A DNA stretch of 8,909 bases. Source: Bacteroidales bacterium (GTDB lineage: Bacteria; Bacteroidota; Bacteroidia; Bacteroidales; UBA1715). Each line of letters starts with the position of its first letter. The first letter of the stretch is position 1. Positions 1 to 5,896 of the stretch are shown in pieces. Position numbers and translations under genes: made by a program. The stretch lies in NCBI GenBank assembly GCA_017618935.1, contig JAFZTG010000105.1, positions 1 to 8,909 on the forward strand, written 5' to 3'. The notes below the pieces were generated by a model. The model had not been told where the DNA came from, searched no databases, and saw only the letters and a list, made by a program, of their open reading frames with translations.

Positions 1-146
1 AAGTCAAAAGCGGTCGTAGAGGCTACAATTCGGGATTGAACACCTTTGAAAAAAGATTTGCTCCCAAACATGCATATATTGTTGGAACAAACGGCATACC
101 GCTTGAAATGTTCTTTCAAATGAATCTTTTGGATTTGTTTGAATAG
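1..146 (+). CDS. C-terminal end of a probable AAA+ ATPase, DUF4143 type (partial)
   Basis: An open frame enters from the left edge (first full codon at 3) and stops at TAG 144-146, giving 47 residues. It begins VKSGRRG, continues with L-x-x-F-x-x-x-x-x-P-K-H-A and ends in an amphipathic NLLDLFE. The (E)VKSG start followed by a Lys/Arg-rich loop and an L..F pattern resembles the PD-(D/E)xK-like C-terminal domain (DUF4143) of the widespread bacterial and archaeal ATPases annotated as ATP-binding proteins. These have an N-terminal P-loop domain, which would lie outside the window. Their cellular role is mostly unknown. The family call rests on a short tail and on recognition from memory. The last codons overlap the -33 element of the kinase promoter downstream. 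Confidence 0.65.
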   Translation, partial: VKSGRRGYNSGLNTFEKRFAPKHAYIVGTNGIPLEMFFQMNLLDLFE

Positions 147-164
147 CAAATCGTGTTATTTTTG
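134..164 (+). promoter_or_regulatory. Bacteroidota-type promoter of the kinase gene
   Basis: TTTG at 134-137, 19 bases, then TATTTTTG at 157-164. This matches the -33 TTTG and -7 TAnnTTTG pattern of the primary sigma factor of Bacteroidota. The start of transcription would fall near 170, leaving a leader of only about 18 bases before the ATG at 189. The -33 element lies inside the end of the upstream reading frame. Confidence 0.65.
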
Positions 165-188
165 TGAAAAGAAATATGTTCTCTTTTT

Positions 189-1586
189 ATGGTAATCAGT
201 TCTGAGTTTGAAAACGAAAAAATAGTGTCGCCAGCGGCTGACGAGATTGTGCTCTATACCTCGAAGAACACTATTGTCAAGAAATTCAGAACATTTGGGA
301 AATGGCAGGTTTCAAAGGAAATTGCCCCCGAATTTGCGTTCGATGCCAAACATCGCCAGTCAATTAATCAGGAATTTGAAATCGGTTATCAGCTCGACCA
401 TCCGAACATTGTCCGTTATATTGACAAAAAAGAATACGAAAACGGCGTTCCACGCTTGGTTATGGAGTACATTGACGGTTTTACCTTGCGTGAAGTGATA
501 GATGGCGAAACTCCAGTAACACAGCGGGATTTTGATTCAATTTTCTCTTCTATCCTTTCGGCTCTTGCATACTTACATCGAAGACAAATCTACCATCTCG
601 ACATTAAGCCCGAAAATATTATTGTAACGCATAAGGAACATATAGCAAAACTGATTGACTTTGGTTTTGCTATCACCAGTAGTAACGAGAAAACATTAGG
701 AACGTCGAAAAAATATGTGGCTCCCGAGTTCTCGGAACGAACCGACGACATTACTGGCAAAACCGATATATATGCATTTGCCAAAACGATGCAGGAATTT
801 GCCAATGCAAAATCTCTTTCGCTCTCAAAACGGCAACGTCAAATTATAAAATGCGCCTCCGAAGAAAATGCAGTTCAACGAATGACTGCCGACGAAGCAC
901 TGTCGTTATTGCAGGAACCACAACGAAAAGGTTGGATTATCGTGATTCTTTTTGTCGTGCTTGCCATTGTCGGATTCGTGTTAGTTATGCTTCGCAAAGA
1001 AGAAAAAAACGAAATTCCGCAGATTGCTCACGATACAGTTGTTGTTGAAAAACAACAAGTTGCTGATTCAATCAATAGGAATTTCGTACCAAATAAAACT
1101 TTCTCAAACGAACAAATTACGGCAAAATCAGGCACAAAAAATTTCCCCTCAACAATCGAAAATAAAAGTTCTTCAGAATCGCCTTCTGGTTCGTCAGTAA
1201 ACGAATTAAAGACACATTACGAGAATGAAGATTCCTTGGTAATTGCTGACGCTTCTGCAACGTATAAAAGACATCAAGAACGGTTGAATAAAAAATATGA
1301 AGAAAATATGAAAATAAATCAAGAAAGTTTAGATGCAAAACAGATTACAGTTGAAACATTTGACTCTTTGATGGAGGCAGAAAGACAAATGTACATGGAT
1401 TCTTTAATGTTTTATTCTAATCAGTTACAACTTCTATTTCAGGAGCAAATATGGAAATCTCAAAAAAAGGGAAATGCATATTTAAATAAGACTAGTTTTT
1501 TTGAGAAGAATACAGATAATTTTGGGGATAATCACTCTATTCATTCATTCCGTTCATTTCGTTCATTTCAAAATGTGGAAAAATAA
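189..1586 (+). CDS. Membrane-anchored eukaryotic-like Ser/Thr protein kinase
   Basis: A 465-residue Hanks-type kinase. Visible kinase landmarks: probable beta-3 lysine K43 (VSKEI), probable helix-C glutamate E62, HPNIVRY 71-77, catalytic loop HLDIKPEN 136-143 (D138, K140, N143), DFG 157-159, APE 178-180, D193 in KTDIYAFA, and R231 of the last subdomain. The catalytic residues are intact, so phosphotransfer is plausible. No G-x-G-x-x-G loop is recognisable in the first 40 residues, and the activation loop and helix G-H regions are short. The catalytic loop has HLD where HRD is usual. A single membrane helix spans about 249-268 and is followed by RKEEK, so the kinase should be cytoplasmic. The remaining tail (270-465) should be periplasmic: Ser/Thr-rich, then a charged helical or coiled-coil stretch at about 355-425, then FRSFRSF encoded by a 9-base repeat. 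It has no PASTA or TPR repeats. The start at 189 lies 25 bases after the -7 element; an ATG at 176 is out of frame. Substrate and signal are unknown. Confidence 0.88.
   Translation: MVISSEFENEKIVSPAADEIVLYTSKNTIVKKFRTFGKWQVSKEIAPEFAFDAKHRQSINQEFEIGYQLDHPNIVRYIDKKEYENGVPRLVMEYIDGFTLREVIDGETPVTQRDFDSIFSSILSALAYLHRRQIYHLDIKPENIIVTHKEHIAKLIDFGFAITSSNEKTLGTSKKYVAPEFSERTDDITGKTDIYAFAKTMQEFANAKSLSLSKRQRQIIKCASEENAVQRMTADEALSLLQEPQRKGWIIVILFVVLAIVGFVLVMLRKEEKNEIPQIAHDTVVVEKQQVADSINRNFVPNKTFSNEQITAKSGTKNFPSTIENKSSSESPSGSSVNELKTHYENEDSLVIADASATYKRHQERLNKKYEENMKINQESLDAKQITVETFDSLMEAERQMYMDSLMFYSNQLQLLFQEQIWKSQKKGNAYLNKTSFFEKNTDNFGDNHSIHSFRSFRSFQNVEK
1544..1570 (+). repeat. Three 9-base tandem units in the kinase tail
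   Basis: TTCATTCCG (1544-1552), TTCATTTCG (1553-1561) and TTCATTTCA (1562-1570), preceded by overlapping TTCA units from about 1540. The unit is a multiple of three, so gain or loss would keep frame and change the number of F-R-S triplets in the last residues of the kinase (453-460). Confidence 0.7.
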
Positions 1587-1591
1587 ATTTC

Positions 1592-1599
1592 TATCTTTG
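1592..1599 (+). promoter_or_regulatory. Possible -7 element for the small gene at 1619
   Basis: TATCTTTG matches TAnnTTTG and lies 6 bases after the kinase stop codon and 20 bases before the next ATG. There is no good TTTG at the expected -33 spacing; only TTTC at 1566-1569 is near, at 22 bases. Transcription from here would give a leader of about 14 bases. Read-through from the kinase gene is equally possible, since no terminator separates the two. Confidence 0.45.
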
Positions 1600-1618
1600 T
1601 GAAAAAAATCAAAATTGT

Positions 1619-2182
1619 ATGGTTTCAAAACACATAAAGGCGGAAATAGAACAAAAACTTGGTCGTGAAATTCGTTATCCTCTCGACTGCGAGGCGTTGG
1701 CAATAGATATTTTTAAACAATGTGGCGAAACGATAAGCGCCTCGACGCTCAAACGTTTTTTCGGTTTTGTGCCCAACACCGAGCCTCGAATGTACACGCT
1801 TGACGTGCTGTCACATTACCTTGGCTATAAAAATTGGGACGAATATCTCGACTTGCTTACCAACAAGAGCGAAAGTAGCGAATTTGTCAATATTGAGGAA
1901 CTTGCCATCCATACCTTAAGTATTGGTGACTGCTATGAATTTTGCTACGAACCGATGAGAAAAGTCACGATTGAATATCTCGGAAATATGCAATGCAAGG
2001 TGCTGGAATCAATCAACGCGAAATTGAAAGAAAACGATGTGATTACCATCTCAACCATCACCCGCGACTATCCGCTGCTCATTTCGTCGGTTGTCCGCGA
2101 CGGCGTTTCAATTGGCGCATTGACGGTAGGGAAGGTGAGCGGAATTACCGCAATACAAAAAGTTGTGAGAAAGGAACACTAA
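1619..2182 (+). CDS. Two-domain protein of unknown function, STLKRFFG type
   Basis: 187 residues with no signal peptide or membrane helix, so probably cytoplasmic. The N-terminal part (about 1-80) is helical, with ISASTLKRFFGFV at 39-51 and YTLDVLSHYLGYKNWDEYL at 59-77. This pattern recurs in many Bacteroidota proteins and looks like a compact helix-turn-helix-like or adaptor module, though DNA binding is not shown. The C-terminal part (about 90-187) looks beta-rich: IGDCYEFCYEP, a YLGN turn, a KLKENDVI turn and a Gly-rich end. From memory, similar GD...YLGN...KLK.GD arrangements occur as the second domain of other STLKR proteins, but I cannot verify this. It lies 32 bases after the kinase on the same strand, which suggests but does not prove a shared job. 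ATG 1619 is the natural start; no upstream in-frame alternative fits the gap. Confidence 0.7.
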   Translation: MVSKHIKAEIEQKLGREIRYPLDCEALAIDIFKQCGETISASTLKRFFGFVPNTEPRMYTLDVLSHYLGYKNWDEYLDLLTNKSESSEFVNIEELAIHTLSIGDCYEFCYEPMRKVTIEYLGNMQCKVLESINAKLKENDVITISTITRDYPLLISSVVRDGVSIGALTVGKVSGITAIQKVVRKEH

Positions 2183-2207
2183 AAACGACAATCATTGAAA
2201 TTGTCAT
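2181..2207 (-). terminator. Weak intrinsic terminator downstream of galE
   Basis: Read on the - strand: an 8-bp stem ATGACAAT/ATTGTCGT (one T-G wobble) with a 7-base loop at 2193-2199, running into five T (2181-2185). The core stem GACAAT/ATTGTC is at 2187-2192 and 2200-2205. The stem is AT-rich, so termination may be inefficient. The T-run side overlaps the stop codon of the convergent gene ending at 2182. On the + strand no T-run follows the stem. Confidence 0.45.
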
Positions 2208-2232
2208 AAAAAGAATTTGAATTTCTCCTAAC

Positions 2233-3255
2233 TTATAATCCTCTTACTTGTTTTTCCCAATTCCACGCAGAACGAAGAACTTCATCAAGGGGTGTCTTTG
2301 CCGTCCAGCCAAGTTCCTTTTCGGCAAGAGTATTGTCGGCCCACACTTGTTCGGTATCGCCAGAACGACGGCCAACGATTTTGTAAGGGAGATTTACGCC
2401 AGTGGCTTCCATAAAAGTTTTTACTAACTCCAACACCGAAACGCCTTTCCCCGTTCCTAAATTGAACACCTCAACCTCGGCTTTATTCTCACCCGAAAGA
2501 AGTCGTTGCATCGCTTTTACGTGTGCTTTAGCCAAATCTACCACATAAATATAGTCGCGAATGGCGGAACCATCGGGTGTGTTATAATCGTCACCAAACA
2601 CCGACAATTCCTTACGAATACCAGCGGCTGTCTGCGTGACAAACGGTACTAAGTTATTTGGCACTCCTTTGGGCAATTCGCCAATTTTGGCAGACGGATG
2701 AGCCCCAATAGGATTGAAATAACGGAGCAAGATAGCCTTTATATCGTGATACGAAACAACCGCATCGTGAATAATATCCTCGCACATTTGTTTAGTGTTA
2801 CCATACGGCGAAGTTGCAGGTTTTCGAGGAGCGGACTCGTCAATGGGAAGTTTATCGGGTTGACCATATACCGTGCATGATGAAGAAAAAATGATATTGG
2901 GAATAGTATTTTTTCGCATCAATGTAAGCAGTTGAATCAGTCCGAAAACATTGTTTCTATAATAGTCAAGAGATTTTTCTACTGACTCGCCCACGGCTTT
3001 ATATGCGGCAAAATGAATCACCACATCTATATGAGGATGTTTTGTCAGGCATGCCTGAAACGCATTCTCATCACAAATATCAAGTTGCTCAAAAACAGGA
3101 CGAACGCCTGTAATTGCTTCTATGCCATCAAGCACGGTTTGTTCCGAATTTGAAAGGTTGTCAACAATCACTACTTCGTAACCAGATTGTATCAGTTCCA
3201 CAACCGTATGAGAACCGATGTATCCAAGACCGCCAGTAACCAATATCTTTGCCAT
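2233..3255 (-). CDS. galE: UDP-glucose 4-epimerase
   Basis: A 340-residue extended short-chain dehydrogenase that interconverts UDP-glucose and UDP-galactose in the cytoplasm, serving galactose use and supplying UDP-galactose for surface polysaccharides. Visible motifs, numbered from MAKILVTGG: NAD-binding G8-G-L-G-Y-I-G14, D32-N33 after beta-2, HFAAYKAVGES 81-91, SSSCTVYG 124-131, and the catalytic Y151-x-x-x-K155 in SPYGNTK. The YFNPIGAHPS stretch is typical of GalE. Length is normal for the family. The frame stays open 11 codons further, to an ATG at 3288, but that extension overlaps the end of gldD and puts residues ahead of the Rossmann beta-1 strand. ATG 3255 is therefore chosen, leaving a 16-base gap to gldD. 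No promoter was seen in that gap, so co-transcription with gldD is likely. Confidence 0.95.
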   Translation of the reverse strand: MAKILVTGGLGYIGSHTVVELIQSGYEVVIVDNLSNSEQTVLDGIEAITGVRPVFEQLDICDENAFQACLTKHPHIDVVIHFAAYKAVGESVEKSLDYYRNNVFGLIQLLTLMRKNTIPNIIFSSSCTVYGQPDKLPIDESAPRKPATSPYGNTKQMCEDIIHDAVVSYHDIKAILLRYFNPIGAHPSAKIGELPKGVPNNLVPFVTQTAAGIRKELSVFGDDYNTPDGSAIRDYIYVVDLAKAHVKAMQRLLSGENKAEVEVFNLGTGKGVSVLELVKTFMEATGVNLPYKIVGRRSGDTEQVWADNTLAEKELGWTAKTPLDEVLRSAWNWEKQVRGL

Positions 3256-3271
3256 AATTCTTTGTATCAGT

Positions 3272-3859
3272 CTATTTTTGCCACTCAAACGAGCTAATCA
3301 TTTCAATAATATCTTCACGGATAAACGTAACCACTGGAGCAAGAGAATCCTTGTTGGGAGGGACGTTGAAATACAACGCGCCACGCACAAAATTCTTTGT
3401 GCTGTCAGTTACGCAAAACTGCAAGACGGAAGCCGCATCGCCTTTTATATCGAATAGCAATCCGTGAACATTTTTCTCGTCATAGTGAAATTCCTTTGTG
3501 TTGATTGCATCGGCACGAACTTCGTGCTTGAACGCCAAATGATGAGCATCCTCAACCACTTCGTCCAAATTATTATGCAATTTGTGATAACTCAGGTGAA
3601 CGGTTGCTTTCATCGTCGGGAAATTCACATTTATCCAATATGGTTCAGCACCCACATCGGTATCCTTTTCTACTTTGGAATACGAAGGAATGTTAAACGA
3701 ATACGGAAAATCCGACTGCTTAAACTGTGTATAATTTCGTTCAGGCAAGTCGATACGGAAATAGCCCCGTTGCTTGGGGACCTTGATTTCTCGTTCCTCA
3801 CACGCCTGCAAACAGCCAATAATCACCAAGAAAAAAAATAGTTTCTTCACGCTCTTCAT
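3272..3859 (-). CDS. gldD: GldD-like lipoprotein
   Basis: 195 residues resembling GldD, a lipoprotein needed for gliding in Flavobacterium and found widely in Bacteroidota, including non-gliders. Its biochemical role is unknown. The N-terminus is a type II signal peptide: KK at 5-6, hydrophobic 7-17, lipobox LQAC with C20 as the lipidated cysteine. Then come PKQRGYFRIDLPE (28-40) and Y-S-F-N-I-P; YWINVNFPTMKATVHLSYHKL in the middle, and a KHEVRADA stretch, all characteristic of the family. Two Glu directly follow the cysteine; in Bacteroidota acidic residues there can favour surface export, but this is inference. The start is fixed by the signal peptide. The gene follows ssb after 45 bases, almost all taken up by a terminator-like hairpin. 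The usual partner gldE is not adjacent. Confidence 0.88.
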   Translation of the reverse strand: MKSVKKLFFFLVIIGCLQACEEREIKVPKQRGYFRIDLPERNYTQFKQSDFPYSFNIPSYSKVEKDTDVGAEPYWINVNFPTMKATVHLSYHKLHNNLDEVVEDAHHLAFKHEVRADAINTKEFHYDEKNVHGLLFDIKGDAASVLQFCVTDSTKNFVRGALYFNVPPNKDSLAPVVTFIREDIIEMISSFEWQK

Positions 3860-3861
3860 TT

Positions 3862-3897
3862 AAAAATAATCGCATACTCCGAAGAATATGCGATTAT
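3862..3897 (-). terminator. Strong UUCG-capped intrinsic terminator after ssb, abutting gldD
   Basis: On the - strand a perfect 11-bp stem (3887-3897 with 3866-3876; core ATAATCGCATA) is extended inward by three more pairs, one a T-G wobble, and closed by a TTCG tetraloop flanked by C and G (C-UUCG-G). It runs directly into five T (3866-3862). It begins 7 bases after the ssb stop, and its base lies 6 bases before the gldD ATG. On the + strand there is no T-run, so it acts for ssb. It also occupies the position where the gldD ribosome site would lie. Confidence 0.85.
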
Positions 3898-3904
3898 ACA
3901 TTAC

Positions 3905-4363
3905 TTAAAATGGTAAATCATTTGGAATATCTTGTGCCGAGTACGTTTCCTGACTCTCAGCCACAACGCTTGCCGCCGTCTCGGCAGAAGCCGTCTGTTG
4001 TTCTGGCTGGTTCAATAATCCGTCACCGTCAGATTTTCTACCTAATTTACGCAATTCATCTACGACAATTTCAGTAGAATAGCGAGTCTCATTATTCTTG
4101 TCTTGATACTGAGAATAACGGATTTTGCCTTCCACATACAATTGGTCGCCCTTTTTCACATAGCTTTCGCAAAATTTAGCAGTCCGTCCCCAAACCGTCA
4201 ATCTGTGCCAGTCGGTACGTTCTGGAACTTCCGTTCCGTCTTGACGTTTGAAACCACGTTCCGTGGTTGCTAAACTAAGGTGAGCTACTGGTTGGTCTTC
4301 CTTGATGTATCGCACTTCAGGATCAGCACCAACATTTCCGATTAAAATAACTTTGTTAATCAT
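3905..4363 (-). CDS. ssb: Single-stranded DNA-binding protein
   Basis: 152 residues. The N-terminal OB fold (about 1-108) starts MINKVILIGNVGADPEVRY, with TDWHRLTVWGRTAKF (50-64), YVKKGDQLYVEGKIRY (68-83) and RYSTEIVVDEL (94-104). These are the standard SSB strands with aromatic residues for stacking on ssDNA (W52, W58, Y76, Y83). A short Gln/Ala/Ser-rich linker of about 35 residues follows, and the protein ends in the acidic tip DIPNDLPF, which recruits replication and repair partners. Length and tip are typical of Bacteroidota SSB. It coats ssDNA in replication, recombination and repair. It lies between the cell-wall operon and gldD; mutY, a frequent upstream neighbour in the phylum, is not here. 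It has its own promoter and a strong terminator, so it can act as a single-gene unit. Confidence 0.97.
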   Translation of the reverse strand: MINKVILIGNVGADPEVRYIKEDQPVAHLSLATTERGFKRQDGTEVPERTDWHRLTVWGRTAKFCESYVKKGDQLYVEGKIRYSQYQDKNNETRYSTEIVVDELRKLGRKSDGDGLLNQPEQQTASAETAASVVAESQETYSAQDIPNDLPF

Positions 4364-4393
4364 GATGTATTATTTATTGGTTAAAATTCATCG

Positions 4394-4426
4394 CAAAAAT
4401 AGTCTTTTTTTAAGATGTGCAACAAA
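4394..4426 (-). promoter_or_regulatory. Bacteroidota-type promoter of ssb
   Basis: On the - strand TTTG (4426-4423), 21 bases, then TATTTTTG (4401-4394). It matches the -33/-7 pattern with slightly long spacing. Transcription would start near 4388, giving a leader of about 25 bases before the ssb ATG at 4363. It lies in the 99-base gap between rodA and ssb. A T7 run directly follows the rodA stop (4462-4456) but I see no stem before it, so read-through from rodA remains possible. Confidence 0.6.
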
Positions 4427-4462
4427 GAAAGTCAGATTTCTATTCCTTTTGAATGAAAAAAA

Positions 4463-5896
4463 TTACTGTATCTTTTCATCTCTACATGCGTCTAACTTAA
4501 CAAATATAAACAACAAGATAGTAAAGCCCCACAACGATGAACCACCATAACTAAAAAACGGCAAAGGGATACCAATTACAGGCATAAGCCCAATAGTCAT
4601 TCCTATATTGATAGTAAAATGAAAAAACAATATACAAGCAACACAATATCCATATATTCGACTAAAATTAGAACGTTGCTTTTCCGCATCATACATAATA
4701 CGAATTATCAACCACACAAACAAACCAATTATGAAAACAGCACCCATAAAACCCCATTCTTCCCCTATTGTACAGAAAATGAAGTCAGTACTTTGTTCTG
4801 GCACAAAATCGTTCTTCGTCTGCGTTCCTGCCAAAAAGCCCTTCCCTGTCAAATCACCAGAGCCAATGGCAATTTTTGACTGAATCACATTAAATTCGCT
4901 CCCTCGTGGGTCGGATTCGAGACCGAAAAGCACATTAATACGTTTTTGCTGGTGTTCTTCCAGAACATTCGTAAATACATATCCTACGGATTGTGATACA
5001 AGCACGGCACCCAAACAAAGCCCAAATAGCAATAACAATGTATATCGCCGCTTTTTATACACATAAATAGACGTAGGCACAAGCAATATTGCAAAACAAA
5101 ATAAGAACACTATGATTGTTGGTATCTCAAGTTTTAAAAGATAATAGGCGCCAATAGGCACAACAAAAGCAAGAGTAACCAATAAATGTACCCAGAGAGG
5201 GAACTTTTGCTTCTTTTGTAACCCATACACATAAAAAAACAATAAACTTAAAGAAATTGAAACAATAGATATTGCATCACTCCCCCACACAATTGACAAC
5301 GAGAATACCAGAATCAGTCCAAATCCTATAAGTAATATGCTCAACGGCATTCCTTCACGATAAAACACAAAGAAAAACGACAAAAACACGAGAGCCGAAC
5401 CCGCATCGCCTTGCAACACAATCAACGCGATAGGAAGAATCATTATGATAAATACACGTAACGCGTCAGAAAATCGTGTGATTTTTACCCCAAATTCTCC
5501 CAGAAGCCTTGCGATGACAAGACTTGTCGTCAGTTTTGCAAACTCCGATGGTTGAAATCTAACCCATCCAAAGTCAACCCACGAACGAGCACCTTTAATC
5601 TCAGGAGCGAACAAATAAACCGCGACGAGCAAGACAATAACTACTCCGTAGAAAAAGTATGACAAAGAAGAATAAACCTTACTATCGATAATTAGAATGG
5701 AAACGGCAATAAAGAATGCTGCTAAAATCCAGATAAACTGTTTCCCGTATTTCTGACTTGTGTCTAAAATAGAAGACATTGATTCGTCATATACCGCAGA
5801 GTATATATTTGCCCAACCGGCAAGGACAAGGAACAAATAGATAAGGACTATTTGCCAATCAAGTTTACGAAATATGCTTCCTTCCTGTTGTGCCAT
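4463..5896 (-). CDS. rodA: Rod-shape peptidoglycan polymerase RodA, long form
   Basis: A 477-residue polytopic membrane protein of the SEDS family, which polymerises lipid II into glycan strands in the inner membrane together with PBP2. Motifs: GARSWVDFGWVRFQPSEFAK at 102-121, HQQKRI 315-320, IAIGSGDLTGKG 342-353, PEQSTDFIF 366-374 with the catalytic aspartate D371, GEEWGF, then GLMPVIGIPLPFFSYGGSS near the C-terminus. About 100 residues more than a typical 370-residue RodA lie between the early helices and HQQKRI (roughly 190-300): hydrophobic segments separated by QKKQKFP and YKKRRY. This looks like added membrane helices and, from memory, is also seen in other Bacteroidota. The ATG (5896) overlaps the mrdA stop by one base (TAATG), so translation is probably coupled. 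Confidence 0.95.
   Translation of the reverse strand: MAQQEGSIFRKLDWQIVLIYLFLVLAGWANIYSAVYDESMSSILDTSQKYGKQFIWILAAFFIAVSILIIDSKVYSSLSYFFYGVVIVLLVAVYLFAPEIKGARSWVDFGWVRFQPSEFAKLTTSLVIARLLGEFGVKITRFSDALRVFIIMILPIALIVLQGDAGSALVFLSFFFVFYREGMPLSILLIGFGLILVFSLSIVWGSDAISIVSISLSLLFFYVYGLQKKQKFPLWVHLLVTLAFVVPIGAYYLLKLEIPTIIVFLFCFAILLVPTSIYVYKKRRYTLLLLFGLCLGAVLVSQSVGYVFTNVLEEHQQKRINVLFGLESDPRGSEFNVIQSKIAIGSGDLTGKGFLAGTQTKNDFVPEQSTDFIFCTIGEEWGFMGAVFIIGLFVWLIIRIMYDAEKQRSNFSRIYGYCVACILFFHFTINIGMTIGLMPVIGIPLPFFSYGGSSLWGFTILLFIFVKLDACRDEKIQ

Noticed and set aside
1..146. A defence-system gene at the left edge
   Set aside because: Only 47 residues are visible and they fit the common DUF4143 ATPase tail; no neighbouring defence genes are present.
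189..1586. Reading the kinase as an inactive pseudokinase
   Set aside because: HLD instead of HRD and the missing glycine loop are not enough; D138, K140, N143, the DFG aspartate and APE are all present.
1619..2182. Calling the small protein a DNA-binding transcription regulator
   Set aside because: The STLKRFFG module looks helix-turn-helix-like, but nothing visible shows DNA contact and the second domain is unknown.
3256..3288. 11-codon N-terminal extension of GalE to an upstream ATG
   Set aside because: It overlaps the end of gldD and adds residues before the Rossmann beta-1 strand; the ATG at 3255 gives the standard MAKILVTGG start.
4456..4462. T7 run after the rodA stop as a terminator
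   Set aside because: No stem-loop could be found directly before it.
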